Part shown: one piece after another, positions 9,009 to 17,338 of the stretch
Layout of the letters: every line of letters begins with the position of its first letter
How positions within the stretch are numbered: the stretch's first letter is position 1
NCBI RefSeq assembly: GCF_900112695.1
Contig: NZ_FOMT01000001.1
Location: 434,001-498,000 of the forward strand
Direction of reading: 5' to 3'
Length of the DNA: 64,000 nucleotides
Source: Paenibacillus catalpae
GTDB lineage: Bacteria; Bacillota; Bacilli; Paenibacillales; Paenibacillaceae
Position numbers and translations under genes: made by a program
Notes under the pieces: model-generated
The model's input: only the letters and a program-made list of their open reading frames with translations
Databases searched by the model: none
What the model was told of the DNA's origin: nothing

Positions 9009-9292
9009 ATGAAGAATGAACAATGTGACCTGATACAAACAAACGGTATTATGGAAAAGAACACGGAAATCATTGATGGCTATACGATAAAATACCACGC
9101 AACAGGAAAAACGATTTGGTCCAAGGGGAAAATGACGGATGAAATGCCGGACGGCTATTGGGAATGGTATGGTATCGTATCGATGGAACAATAAAGCGTT
9201 CCGGGTATTTTGACAAGGGCGAGCCTGTTGGCGAATGGATCACCTATAACAGTGAAGGAATGAAACACAAAACCACCACTCGTAAAAGATAA
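9009..9292 (+). pseudogene. MORN/YwqK-like antitoxin family gene, frameshifted
   Basis: The open part (9009-9194) has the pattern DGYTIKYHATGKTIWSKG then MPDGYWEWY, typical of MORN-repeat proteins annotated as YwqK-family antitoxins. The reading frame then breaks, but another frame continues as DGTIKRSGYFDKGEPVGEW and ends at TAA 9290-9292. The switch falls on overlapping 5-bp tandem duplications, TGGTATGGTA (9165-9174) and TATCGTATCG (9173-9182). Removing either 5-bp copy restores one continuous frame of about 92 residues. No partner toxin is seen next to it. Confidence 0.7.
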
Positions 9293-9343
9293 AATACTGG
9301 TCGCTTCATTGCTGATGAAAGCAGCAAAAGATCTACAAACGAA

Positions 9344-9394
9344 ATAGCGTTGCAGGATTGATCAAATGATCACTCACTGCAACGCTATTTTTAA
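9344..9394 (+). terminator. Rho-independent terminator
   Basis: ATAGCGTTGCAG (9345-9356) pairs with CTGCAACGCTAT (9377-9388), followed by TTTTT. Confidence 0.85.
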
Positions 9395-9436
9395 TTAAAT
9401 CATTCTATTATTTACTGTGAGGAGCTGCCTTGTTTC

Positions 9437-9820
9437 GTGCTGGAGCGGAAGCTTGTTCTTTATCATCTTCTGTATCTAAACGATTTAGGTGTAAGAGGTT
9501 TTGTCCAGCCAGAAGCTGCAATCCGAGATTTTGGTTTACCACTTCACGACACCGCGAATAAATATCTTGTTTACATCAAAGCAGATCGAGACCTTTTTAT
9601 TGGTATCTTTCTATTGGTTCTGATGATACTTCGTATGCGAAAAGCATTACTTGTTGTGATGTTAACTTCCATTCTTATGCCTACAATTGATGCAATATTG
9701 GTTATTACGAATGCTGAAGATAAAACACCTTCTTTGATCCATATTGTTACTGCGTTATATGGAATTGTTGTTGGATGTATGTTATATCGAGAAGAACAGC
9801 GAGCTTTGGCGTCACTATGA
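9437..9820 (+). CDS. Small integral membrane protein, DUF4267-like
   Basis: 127 residues with three to four hydrophobic segments. The stretch LGVRGFVQPEAAIRDFGLPL followed by a charged turn and FIGIFLLVLMILRMRK resembles the DUF4267 family of membrane proteins of unknown function. GTG 9437 is the first usable start, with GAGGAG about 12 bases upstream. The N-terminus looks shorter and more polar than expected for a first membrane helix, so the gene may be slightly damaged at its 5' end. It is followed within its last codons by a recombinase fragment. Confidence 0.5.
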   Translation: MLERKLVLYHLLYLNDLGVRGFVQPEAAIRDFGLPLHDTANKYLVYIKADRDLFIGIFLLVLMILRMRKALLVVMLTSILMPTIDAILVITNAEDKTPSLIHIVTALYGIVVGCMLYREEQRALASL

Positions 9821-9979
9821 ATCAGATAAACGAATCCAAGGGTTTAGTTCCAACACATTAAAGACATATGCCTTACAGCTAAAAATGCTGGTTAGAGAAC
9901 TAGGAGATTTAGAAATTTCCGAAGTAACCTTAACTCTACTAAAAGAATCCTTGCTAAGCAGTCCGTCCGATTGAAACCA
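9798..9979 (+). pseudogene. Tyrosine recombinase N-terminal fragment
   Basis: The frame through YESDKRIQGFSSNTLKTYAL and LKMLVRELGDLEISEVTLTLLK matches the SAM-like core-binding domain at the N-terminus of XerC/phage-integrase proteins. It ends at TGA 9972, but from about 9950 the next frame reads LAKQSVRLKP, the expected continuation, so a one-base deletion is likely near 9945-9950. No catalytic domain (R, HxxR, Y) follows. It overlaps the end of the membrane protein gene, so no start codon is assignable. Confidence 0.6.
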
Positions 9980-10046
9980 TATATATCGTCTAACCCTTCA
10001 TTAAAACTTCGTGACATTTCGATATGGATATTAAATAAACTCATGA

Positions 10047-10074
10047 TAAAAGCCCGCCTGAAGGCGGGCTTTTA
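10047..10074 (+). terminator. Strong hairpin terminator
   Basis: AAAAGCCCGCC, loop TGAA, GGCGGGCTTTTA. It is symmetric enough to act in both directions. Confidence 0.85.
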
Positions 10075-10165
10075 TTGTGTACAGACAATAACCAATTTTG
10101 ACATTTGATTATACGGTAATGATACAAATTGACATTAGATAATGCAGCGGGTGACATTTTGTACA

Positions 10166-10189
10166 TACAAAAAGCCCTTTTTTAGGGCT
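10166..10189 (-). terminator. Terminator of XRE-cupin gene
   Basis: On the minus strand AGCCCT, loop of A residues, AGGGCT then TTTTTGTATG, 70 bases past the stop of the leftward regulator gene. Confidence 0.7.
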
Positions 10190-10258
10190 GAATTGATGAC
10201 ATTTTATGTTACAGCGGACATCGTGTGTGTTATTAAACGCGAGGGGAGCTCTATTCCT

Positions 10259-10822
10259 TTAATCTTTTTCCAGCTTCCCGGTATCTTCCGTAAAGATCGC
10301 CAGGTATTTGACTTGCTCGGAGATCGGGATGACGAGATGCTCTTCCAGGGAGTTAAAGTACATGCCGTCTCCCGCGTTCATGACATACTCCGTACTTCCG
10401 ACCTTATACTTCATTTGACCGGATAAAACATAAATAAATTCCTGCCCTTCATGGGAGAAAACGTGACTTTTCACTTCACCGCGTTCCGCTACGAACAAAT
10501 AAGGCTGCATCATTTTATCTCTTCTGCCTGATGCGAAGGCAAAGAAAGAATAACCTTTATCCGTTCTGATCCATTTATCGGGATCCTCATAATCGGATGC
10601 ATGTATGTAGACCGTCCCATTGCTAGGCGACGGTTCCAGCAGGTCCGATACTTTTACGCCAAGCGCGGAGGCAATTTTCATCAGGGTAGCAACAGCGGGC
10701 ATCGTGCTGCCGTTTTCGATTTTGGAGAGCATGCTTTTCGTAAAGCCGCAGGCTGCGGATACTTCGTCTTGCGTTCGCTTCTGTTCTTTGCGGATTAATC
10801 GGATTCTTTTGCCCAATTCCAT
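10259..10822 (-). CDS. XRE-family regulator with C-terminal cupin domain
   Basis: 187 residues. The N-terminal helix-turn-helix (MELGKRIRLIRKEQKRTQ to LSKIENG, residues 1-45) is classic XRE. A cupin barrel (about 110-180, with SHEGQEFIYVLSG) probably binds a small ligand. This architecture regulates catabolic or polyamine genes in many bacteria. ATG 10822 is chosen because GAGGG lies 6-8 bases before it; a longer frame to 10894 lacks a ribosome site. It is divergent from the Gfo/Idh operon, and a palindrome in the shared intergenic region is its likely operator. Confidence 0.85.
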   Translation of the reverse strand: MELGKRIRLIRKEQKRTQDEVSAACGFTKSMLSKIENGSTMPAVATLMKIASALGVKVSDLLEPSPSNGTVYIHASDYEDPDKWIRTDKGYSFFAFASGRRDKMMQPYLFVAERGEVKSHVFSHEGQEFIYVLSGQMKYKVGSTEYVMNAGDGMYFNSLEEHLVIPISEQVKYLAIFTEDTGKLEKD

Positions 10823-10913
10823 CTGTATCCCTCGCGTTATCCAGTTTACTTCGTAATACAACTTTACCGATACTTTCGATAAAACACCAGCCATTTCAAC
10901 GAAAAATATAGAT

Positions 10914-10987
10914 TGCCGGATGGAAAGGAATGGCTTATAATCAAATTGTTATTCAACCATGTTGAATGAAAATTAAATATGTTGAAT
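10914..10987 (+). promoter_or_regulatory. Promoter and palindromic operator of sugar operon
   Basis: TTGCCG (10914-10919) and TATAAT (10936-10941), 16 bp apart, form a promoter. The perfect dyad ATTCAAC-CAT-GTTGAAT (10951-10967) covers the expected start of transcription, and a third half-site GTTGAAT recurs at 10981-10987, exactly 20 bp on. A further half-site TTTCAAC is at 10894-10900. This is the best candidate operator for the divergent XRE-cupin protein. Confidence 0.65.
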
Positions 10988-11000
10988 GGGGTGGAGTGCG

Positions 11001-11996
11001 TTGAAGAAATTTAAAGTCGGCCTAGTTGGGGCGGGCGGGGTCTCTGAATTGCACCTGGAAGGCTACAAAGCAAACCCGGCACGTGTGGCCATTACGGCAA
11101 TCTGTGATCCGAATGAAGAAGTTCTTCATTCCCGCGCAGATAAGTATGGAATCGAACAGCGATTTACGGATTTGAACGATTTTATTCAAAACAGCGGTGT
11201 TGATGCTGTGGTCGTGTGTACACCTACCTCCATTCGAAAGCAGGTTGTTATTCCTCTATTAGAAGCGGAAATTCCACTATTGGTGGAAAAACCGTTCTCC
11301 GATACATTAAGTGATGCGGCTGCCATTACTGAGAAAGCAAAGCAGCTTAACGTTCCCGTGGCCGTAAATCAGAACTTTAGACGCCATTATCCATTTGAGA
11401 TCGTCAAAAATATCGTTGCACAGCAAACGATCGGCAAAGTGACCATGATTATATTTAACGAAATGTTCTTCCGTCAGGATTCGGGATGGCGGCTCAATCA
11501 GGAACGGCATGCCTTATCCGTAATGGGAATCCATTGGTTTGACGGATTCAGGCAGATTTTAGGCTGTGAAGCAGAATCGGTAGCATGCATAATGAATTCC
11601 TCGGATGCAATCAACTGCAAAGGGGAGACGGATGCCACTGTTCAGCTGAGATTTGCAAACGGTTCCATTGTAACCTATACGCAAAGCTTCTCGTCGAGGA
11701 TTAGCCGGACCGAGATGATTGTAATCGGCGAAAAAGGAACGGTGAAATGTAATCATAACCGGGTTGAGCTATTCCTCGCAGGTGACCAGCAGCCTTCTTG
11801 CACATGGGATAACCATTATTCCCGTGAGCAAAACAGCCTCGATAATCTCGAACAGCTGCTAACATGGGTAGAAACGGGAACGATTGCAAGCAACAGCGCG
11901 GAAGATAATTTGAGAACGGTGGCTTTACTCGACGCTGCCTACCGGTCAGCAGCTGAATCGCAAATCATCAGGCTTAACAGTGGAATTAAGATATGA
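11001..11996 (+). CDS. Gfo/Idh/MocA-family NAD(P)-dependent oxidoreductase
   Basis: About 331 residues. The N-terminal Rossmann motif VGLVGAGGVSELHLEGY, then AICDPNEE, CTPTS and VEKPFSDT (the conserved EKP), identify the family, which oxidises or epimerises sugars, inositols and related polyols. The C-terminal half is the alpha/beta substrate domain. TTG 11001 is preferred because GGTGGAG precedes it; ATG 10986 has no ribosome site and lies within the third operator half-site. First gene of an operon with a sugar isomerase-like protein and a cupin. The exact substrate cannot be read from sequence. Confidence 0.88.
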   Translation: MKKFKVGLVGAGGVSELHLEGYKANPARVAITAICDPNEEVLHSRADKYGIEQRFTDLNDFIQNSGVDAVVVCTPTSIRKQVVIPLLEAEIPLLVEKPFSDTLSDAAAITEKAKQLNVPVAVNQNFRRHYPFEIVKNIVAQQTIGKVTMIIFNEMFFRQDSGWRLNQERHALSVMGIHWFDGFRQILGCEAESVACIMNSSDAINCKGETDATVQLRFANGSIVTYTQSFSSRISRTEMIVIGEKGTVKCNHNRVELFLAGDQQPSCTWDNHYSREQNSLDNLEQLLTWVETGTIASNSAEDNLRTVALLDAAYRSAAESQIIRLNSGIKI

Positions 11997-12754
11997 GGTT
12001 AAAATATGCTTTTTCAAGGCCCACATCATCCGAAGAAGAGCGTAATCGGCTTTTTAACGAATATGTGAAGGTTGGTTATGACGGACTGCAGTTGAAAGCG
12101 GGGCAATACGCGCCTTATCTGGATGAACCGGAGCTCTTTGTAGAGGAGTGGGGTCATAGAGAAGGAATAGGCGCTGCTCTTATTGCCGGCGGGAATGTGG
12201 ATGAGAAGGGGATTAGCCAGCTGAGGGGGCTGTTCCAATTCGGTCAGAAGATCGGGACGGAACGGATAGTATTCTGCCACGGTGTGTCACGCAGCCAGAC
12301 GACAATTGAAGATATTCGAACATTTGCACAGCAGTTGTCCGAGATTGGCAAAGAAGCGCAGCAATATGGTTTAAAGCTTTCGCTTCATCATCATTATGAT
12401 CAGCCCGTGATGCATCGGGAGGATTTCGATATCTTCTTCGACCGTGTACAGCCCGGAAGCGTGGGATTAACGATCGATACCGCACATTTGGTTAAATCAG
12501 GAATTTTTGATGCGGCAGAATTGATCAGAACTTACGCATCTGTCATCGACAACTATCATATGAAAGACTTTGCAGCAGGAGATTGGCAAATACTCGGCCG
12601 GGGAGAGATCGATTTCGGACCGATTTTCCATGCCATTCTGGATACCGGTTACCGCGGCTGGATCTCGGCGGATGAGGAAAGCGGCGGGGAGATCGTAGAA
12701 GGACTAACCGAGTGCATGAGCTTCTTGCAGCAAGGTTTGCAATCTATTAAATAA
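11993..12754 (+). CDS. Xylose isomerase-like TIM-barrel sugar isomerase/epimerase
   Basis: 253 residues, AP endonuclease-2/xylose isomerase-like TIM barrel. Metal-ligand type positions are visible in LSLHHHYDQP, LTIDTAHLVKSG, YHMKDF and ISADEES. It overlaps the upstream oxidoreductase stop by ATGA, so translation is coupled. Such pairs act in sugar or inositol catabolism; the reaction here is not determinable. Confidence 0.85.
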   Translation: MRLKYAFSRPTSSEEERNRLFNEYVKVGYDGLQLKAGQYAPYLDEPELFVEEWGHREGIGAALIAGGNVDEKGISQLRGLFQFGQKIGTERIVFCHGVSRSQTTIEDIRTFAQQLSEIGKEAQQYGLKLSLHHHYDQPVMHREDFDIFFDRVQPGSVGLTIDTAHLVKSGIFDAAELIRTYASVIDNYHMKDFAAGDWQILGRGEIDFGPIFHAILDTGYRGWISADEESGGEIVEGLTECMSFLQQGLQSIK

Positions 12755-12767
12755 AGGGAGAACAGCT

Positions 12768-13130
12768 ATGGCGACAATTTCGGATTTGCGCAAGGAAGAA
12801 AGCGGCCGCATCCTTCCGATGGATTGGGGCAAAATCCATTGGTTATGCGGTCAAGACATTGATCCGGAGGCCGAAATGACCTTTGGAATGGTTTATATTG
12901 AAGCTGGTCAATCAAACGGAAGACATATTCATCCCAACTGCGAGGAGCTTATCTTCGTATTATCCGGTGAATGCGACCATACTCTTGGAGACGAAGTATT
13001 CCATCTGGAGCCAGGCATGATGCTGAGAATACCGCGGGGTGTTCCGCATAATGCTACGGTAACAAGCTGGGAGCCTTGCCGCATGATCATTGCGTACTCC
13101 GCTCCCGACCGGCAGACGATTGGTGAATAG
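12768..13130 (+). CDS. Cupin domain protein
   Basis: 120-residue single cupin barrel. The motif GRHIHPNCEELIFVLSGE (metal-binding His, His, Glu) is followed by PGMMLRIPRGVPHNA (second His). A good AAGGGAGA site precedes ATG 12768, 13 bases after the isomerase gene. It is probably a small isomerase or binding protein serving the same sugar pathway. Confidence 0.85.
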   Translation: MATISDLRKEESGRILPMDWGKIHWLCGQDIDPEAEMTFGMVYIEAGQSNGRHIHPNCEELIFVLSGECDHTLGDEVFHLEPGMMLRIPRGVPHNATVTSWEPCRMIIAYSAPDRQTIGE

Positions 13131-13150
13131 TCTCACGGCTGAACATTGAA

Positions 13151-13191
13151 GACAGGCCTGGGTCCCTTTGGACTCAGGCCTGTCTATTTTT
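13151..13191 (+). terminator. Terminator of sugar operon
   Basis: GACAGGCCTGGGTCC pairs with GGACTCAGGCCTGTC, followed by TATTTTT. The stem is also usable from the minus strand for the LysR gene. Confidence 0.85.
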
Positions 13192-13207
13192 GCCAAGTTG
13201 GGAGATC

Positions 13208-14107
13208 TTATATGCTAATCAAGTGATCACGCTCAGCTTGGAAGGGGAACAATTTCTGGGCGGTCTCGATAAAGGTTTTGACTGCAATGGTGCAGTCCTC
13301 CACGGGACCGGAGGCGATGTGAATATCCCGGTAGGCTGCGGGTGAGATGCGCTTCAGTATGATACCAGGAGGAAGGTCCAAGAGGGACAGCTCGGACATG
13401 ACGGCTAAGCCTTCACCTGCAAGAATCATTTGAAGGGCGGTTCTGTAGTTGTAAAGAATGTATTTGATATTGGGTTCCTCCCCGACGCTTTCGAACCACT
13501 TCAGGACAGGAGGCTCATAACCGGCTTTGCAGATCAGCATGGATTCCTCGCGCAAATCCTCAGGGCTAATCACGCTCTTCGCATTCAATGGGTGATCCTC
13601 TCTCATAACCGCATAAATGGCTTCCCGGTAAAGTGGGTATGAATGAGTGGTTTTATCAGAAGGGATAAGCAGGCCAACATCGATTTCCCGGTTATCCAGC
13701 CAGTTCTGCACATCTGCAATGGTACCTTCCACGATGCTGAATTCCAGCTTTGGGTATTGCTGTTTGATATGGCTGATCAGCTTCGGAACAAAATAAGACG
13801 CAGCAACCGGGAAAGCGCCGATCCGGACGCTGCCGGTCTCCATTCCTTTTTCGCTGGCGATTTCCTGGTCGATCTTATCGTACCCTTGCAGAATTTCCCG
13901 GAAAATCCGAACAATTCGCTCTCCAACTGGCGTGAGGGCAACGCCAAGACGCCGGTCCCTAATAAGCAGCGTTACCCCAAGCTCGCGCTCAAGCGTGGTG
14001 ACCGCACGACTGACGGCAGGCTGTGTCATATTCATTTTTTCCCCGGCAGTCGTAAAGCTCCGGGTTTCCGAGATCGTGACGATCAACTGAAGAAGTGATT
14101 TGTTCAT
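13208..14107 (-). CDS. LysR-family transcriptional regulator
   Basis: 299 residues. N-terminal winged helix (FTTAGEKMNMTQPAVSRAVTTLERELG, about residues 15-42) and a LysR substrate-binding domain (about 90-290). ATG 14107 has GGAG some 14 bases upstream, a little far. Upstream in-frame starts (14143, 14185) lack a site. Divergent from the DMT transporter at 14213, which it probably controls. Confidence 0.9.
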   Translation of the reverse strand: MNKSLLQLIVTISETRSFTTAGEKMNMTQPAVSRAVTTLERELGVTLLIRDRRLGVALTPVGERIVRIFREILQGYDKIDQEIASEKGMETGSVRIGAFPVAASYFVPKLISHIKQQYPKLEFSIVEGTIADVQNWLDNREIDVGLLIPSDKTTHSYPLYREAIYAVMREDHPLNAKSVISPEDLREESMLICKAGYEPPVLKWFESVGEEPNIKYILYNYRTALQMILAGEGLAVMSELSLLDLPPGIILKRISPAAYRDIHIASGPVEDCTIAVKTFIETAQKLFPFQAERDHLISI

Positions 14108-14212
14108 ATCAAATTCGGTATCTCCTTCATTACTTATATTCATTTTATTTATGATAAGGTTTATTGTAACATGATTATAGAACAAGAGAAAGAGCGGGAG
14201 AGGTGACTGGAT

Positions 14213-15139
14213 ATGAAAACAAAAGCATGGCTTTTTCTAGTATTGGCAAACCTGTTCTGGGCAGGAAATTTGATCTTCGGAAAATCGGTAACGTCCGAGT
14301 TCCCGCCGATCTGGGCATCCTTTCTGCGTTGGGCGATTGCAGCCGTAGTCTTAATTCCGATGGCGCAGCTGGTGGAGAAGCCAAATTGGCTGAAGGTGTG
14401 GAGAAGCAACTGGGGCTTATTGCTATTCTTTTCCCTGGTGGGCGTTGTGTTCTATACGCTTCTGACCTATACAGCACTTCAACATACCTCTTCGACAAAC
14501 GGCAGCCTGATTAACAGCTTGACTCCGGCGATTATGATCATCTTGTCGCTGATCTTCCTGAAGGACAAAATATCGGCATGGCAGGGAACAGGACTGGTAT
14601 TATCTTTCGTGGGTGTACTGACGGTATTGACGAAGGGACATCTGCTAGGGGTTTTTAGCACGCCATACAATCAAGGAGATGGCATTTTGCTGATAGCGGT
14701 ATTCTTGTGGGCGATCTATTCGATTATCAGCAAAAGGGCGCAGCATCTGCCTCCGATTACGTTCGTTGCGTTTACGGCATTTATTGGCGTCATTTGCTTT
14801 GTTCCGCTGCTGTTTATCCAGCCTTTGCAGCCGGAGCGTATTACCGCATTCGGCATTACCGGCGTTATGTATCTTGGTTTATTCCCATCCATCGGTTCCT
14901 TCCTGTTCTGGAACCAGGGGGTTAAGATGCTTGGACCGGGCAAAGCAAGCATCACGATGAATCTGATGCCGATCTTTACGGCGATCCTGTCCGTGATAAC
15001 AGGTCAGGAGTTGCTGGTCTCCCAAGTCGTGGGCGGAGTAATCGTTATTGCGGGGATGCTGCTGTCGGCTAACCTGATGGCCCGCTCGGGCAGAGCCAGA
15101 ACAAATCCGGTGGGCAAACAGCATACAGGTGTGGTTTAA
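14213..15139 (+). CDS. EamA/DMT-family transporter
   Basis: 308 residues, about ten transmembrane helices in two EamA repeats (AWLFLVLANLFWAGNLIFGK at the start; second repeat from about 155). A drug/metabolite exporter of unknown substrate in the cytoplasmic membrane. It shares an intergenic region with a LysR gene, so inducible export is likely. Confidence 0.9.
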   Translation: MKTKAWLFLVLANLFWAGNLIFGKSVTSEFPPIWASFLRWAIAAVVLIPMAQLVEKPNWLKVWRSNWGLLLFFSLVGVVFYTLLTYTALQHTSSTNGSLINSLTPAIMIILSLIFLKDKISAWQGTGLVLSFVGVLTVLTKGHLLGVFSTPYNQGDGILLIAVFLWAIYSIISKRAQHLPPITFVAFTAFIGVICFVPLLFIQPLQPERITAFGITGVMYLGLFPSIGSFLFWNQGVKMLGPGKASITMNLMPIFTAILSVITGQELLVSQVVGGVIVIAGMLLSANLMARSGRARTNPVGKQHTGVV

Positions 15140-15157
15140 AGGTTAGTGTAAATATTG

Positions 15158-15206
15158 AAGGGTAGTTTCCAAAGCGATGGCTTTAGGAACTACCCTTTAC
15201 TTTGTA
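15158..15206 (+). terminator. Terminator of DMT transporter gene
   Basis: Stem AAGGGTAGTTTCCAAAG with CTTTAGGAACTACCCTT, one mismatch, then TACTTTGTATATTT. Confidence 0.75.
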
Positions 15207-15213
15207 TATTTGG

Positions 15214-15282
15214 TCATTGAATTGGCCATCTGGATGACGTACATGAAAATAACAAAACGACAGCGATGAATATTTTCAGCAT
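15214..15282 (-). CDS. Possible tiny membrane peptide
   Basis: A 22-codon frame, MLKIFIAVVLLFSCTSSRWPIQ split after Cys14 into a hydrophobic head and a polar tail. AAGGAG lies exactly 9 bases before the ATG, which is why I list it. A +1/-1 shift in the middle would extend it as FMYVIQMANSMTKYTK, so it could also be a short membrane peptide with a frameshift. No promoter is obvious. It may be chance. Confidence 0.25.
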   Translation of the reverse strand: MLKIFIAVVLLFSCTSSRWPIQ

Positions 15283-15431
15283 TTACAACGACTCCTTATG
15301 CAAATGAATTCAATCAGATAGGTTTCTTCCCAATCGATAAGTTTATTCAGAGATTTTCAATGAATTAAGAAACGAAGTGCCGGCCCATTACGTAATAGAC
15401 TCTAGTCAAAATACAGAAAGGAAGTGCAATA

Positions 15432-15722
15432 GTGAAACAATCCGTTCGGACTTGGTTCCGCTGGATCAGCTATTTGGAAGGGGCCTCGTTCCTTATCCTG
15501 CTTGGCATAGCAATGCCCTTGAAATATATGTTCGATAGTCCGGAGGCTGTTACCGTTACGGGCGGCATTCATGGTTTCTTATTTACAATCTATTTAATCG
15601 CTATTGTGGTCATGGCTATTCTATTCAGATGGAAAATCGTGCGCATCGCTGGCGCCGTTCTCGCTGCCTTCTTGCCGTTTGGTCCATTCGTATTGGAGCG
15701 CAGATTAAAAGCAGAAGGCTAG
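15432..15722 (+). CDS. DUF3817 integral membrane protein
   Basis: 96 residues, three hydrophobic segments. The pattern WISYLEGASFLILLGIAMPLKY, GGIHGFLFTIYL and FLPFGPFVLERRL is that of DUF3817 (YdzA-like) proteins, function unknown. GTG start at 15432 with AAAGGAAG upstream. A single-gene unit with its own terminator. Confidence 0.85.
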   Translation: MKQSVRTWFRWISYLEGASFLILLGIAMPLKYMFDSPEAVTVTGGIHGFLFTIYLIAIVVMAILFRWKIVRIAGAVLAAFLPFGPFVLERRLKAEG

Positions 15723-15732
15723 ATTCCCTTAC

Positions 15733-15772
15733 AAGGTCATCGCCGGTTAGTCCGGCCGATGGCCTTTTTTTA
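15733..15772 (+). terminator. Terminator of DUF3817 gene
   Basis: AAGGTCATCGCCGG, loop TTAGT, CCGGCCGATGGCCTTTTTTT. Confidence 0.9.
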
Positions 15773-15825
15773 TTCGCTTTTAAAAATATAACGACAAAAA
15801 AATGTTGCTTATTAATAATGATTTA

Positions 15826-15854
15826 TTGCAAAACGATAAAACCCATGCTAATAT
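15826..15854 (+). promoter_or_regulatory. SigA-type promoter
   Basis: TTGCAA (15826-15831), 17 bp spacer, TAATAT (15849-15854), 33 bases before the DUF2975 start. Confidence 0.65.
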
Positions 15855-15886
15855 CTAGTTGATTAGGAATATGGGAGGTGCTTTAT

Positions 15887-16369
15887 ATGAAACAAGGAAC
15901 AACACTGTTCCTGAAAATAACGATTATCATGATTGGAATGCCGATTCTTGCTGTGTGTCTATTTGGATTGTCCAGATTTTCTCCTGATTCCCCCTATTGG
16001 GAGGGGCCAGAGCTGGCTGATCTGCAATATCCCATATTAATCGGCATGTATGCGGCTATGATCCCGTTTTTCTTTGCTTTGTATCAGGCTTTGATGCTAT
16101 TAACCTATGTTGATAGGAACCAGGCCTTCTCGGAATTAGCGGTCAATGCTCTAAAGAAAATCAAATATGCCGCGATTACGATAAGTGTCTTGTTTGTTAT
16201 AGAAATGCCATTCTTATATTCTCTAACAAAGGCGGATGATGCCCCGGGCATAGTAATTGGAATCATCATTATTTCTGCATCAATGGTGATTGCTGTCTTT
16301 GCTGCTGTCCTTCAGGGACTTTTGCAAGAAGCCATTACGATCAAATCGGAAAATGACTTAATCGTCTGA
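15887..16369 (+). CDS. DUF2975 family membrane protein
   Basis: 160 residues, four predicted transmembrane helices (about 8-28, 48-72, 90-112, 118-142). The order and the MYAAMIPFFFALYQALMLLTYVDRNQAFS segment, with the AFS turn, fit DUF2975 proteins. These are usually followed by a small XRE regulator, which is missing here; an ABC ATPase gene follows after 36 bases instead. GGGAGG 8 bases before ATG 15887 fixes the start. Confidence 0.75.
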   Translation: MKQGTTLFLKITIIMIGMPILAVCLFGLSRFSPDSPYWEGPELADLQYPILIGMYAAMIPFFFALYQALMLLTYVDRNQAFSELAVNALKKIKYAAITISVLFVIEMPFLYSLTKADDAPGIVIGIIIISASMVIAVFAAVLQGLLQEAITIKSENDLIV

Positions 16370-16405
16370 GCTGATTTAGCGATTTTACTATAAAGGAGAC
16401 TATCT

Positions 16406-17338
16406 ATGAGCAGCGAACCTATTATCAGTTTGCAAAATGTAACGAAGAGGATAGGGCGGAAAAACATTATCGACGATCTTACCTTTGAAGTTCCGCAAGG
16501 AGAAATCTTTGGTTTCCTTGGCCCTAACGGCGCCGGTAAAACGACCACAATTCGTATGATTGTGGGACTCATATCGATTACCAAAGGCCAGATCCTGATA
16601 AAGGGGAAAAATATTAAAACCGAATTCGAACAAGCCATTCGTCATGTAGGCGCCATTGTGGAAAACCCGGAAATGTACAAGTATTTAAGCGGGTATCATA
16701 ATCTCGTTCATTATGCTCGCATGGTGCCGGGCGTGACCAAGGAACGGATTGACGAAGTGGTCTCTCTGGTGAAGCTTGAGAACAGTATTCATGACAAAGT
16801 CAGAAAATACTCGCTTGGTATGCGCCAACGTCTTGGTGTCGCGCAGGCCTTGCTGCATAGGCCGTCTCTTCTCATTCTGGATGAGCCTACGAATGGACTT
16901 GACCCAGAGGGGATTCGCGAGCTGCGTGATTACCTGCGGTATTTGACCCGCACGGAAGGCATTACCGTTGTTGTCTCCAGCCATCTGCTCTCTGAGATGG
17001 AACTGATGTGCGACCGGGTCGCCATTCTTCAGCGGGGCAAGCTGATTGACGTAAAGCCGATTCAGTATTTTACCGAGGGAAGCGATTCCTATCAAACGTA
17101 TCAGATTGAAGCGCAGATGCCGGAACAAGCAATGGCAGCCATGCGGCAGATGGTTGGGATACAGGGACTTAAACTCTCTGAAGAGGGACTTATAGAGTTT
17201 ACGACAGAAAGGGAGCTTATCCCGGATATATTGGAAAAGCTCATGAAAAACCATATTCGCATCTATGGCGTTCAAAGGGTTCGTCAATCTCTGGAAGATA
17301 AATTCCTGGAAATAACAGGAGGTGGACAGGTTGGTTAA
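16406..17338 (+). CDS. ABC transporter ATP-binding protein, BcrA type
   Basis: 310 residues. Walker A GPNGAGKTTT (about 43-52), signature YSLGMRQRLGVAQ (about 134-146), Walker B LLILDEPTNGLDPEG, H-loop SSHLLSEME. The C-terminal extension is that of bacitracin-type exporters (BcrA). It pairs with the permease that overlaps its 3' end. It resembles the ATPase at 53929 closely in length and motifs, so the two operons are probably paralogous. Substrate unknown; lantibiotic or peptide resistance is common in the family. Confidence 0.92.
   Translation: MSSEPIISLQNVTKRIGRKNIIDDLTFEVPQGEIFGFLGPNGAGKTTTIRMIVGLISITKGQILIKGKNIKTEFEQAIRHVGAIVENPEMYKYLSGYHNLVHYARMVPGVTKERIDEVVSLVKLENSIHDKVRKYSLGMRQRLGVAQALLHRPSLLILDEPTNGLDPEGIRELRDYLRYLTRTEGITVVVSSHLLSEMELMCDRVAILQRGKLIDVKPIQYFTEGSDSYQTYQIEAQMPEQAMAAMRQMVGIQGLKLSEEGLIEFTTERELIPDILEKLMKNHIRIYGVQRVRQSLEDKFLEITGGGQVG

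Larger units (their letters stand above)
10012..10203 (+). repeat. Five TGACATT direct repeats, possible transposon end
   Basis: The heptamer TGACATT occurs at 10012, 10099, 10130, 10152 and 10197 in the same orientation. Two copies share longer context: TGACATTTGATTAT at 10099 and TGACATTAGATAAT at 10130. Repeated transposase-binding sites of this sort mark the ends of Tn7/Tn5053-type elements. No transposase gene is present, and a broken recombinase lies just upstream. The link to a transposon is inference. Confidence 0.4.
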
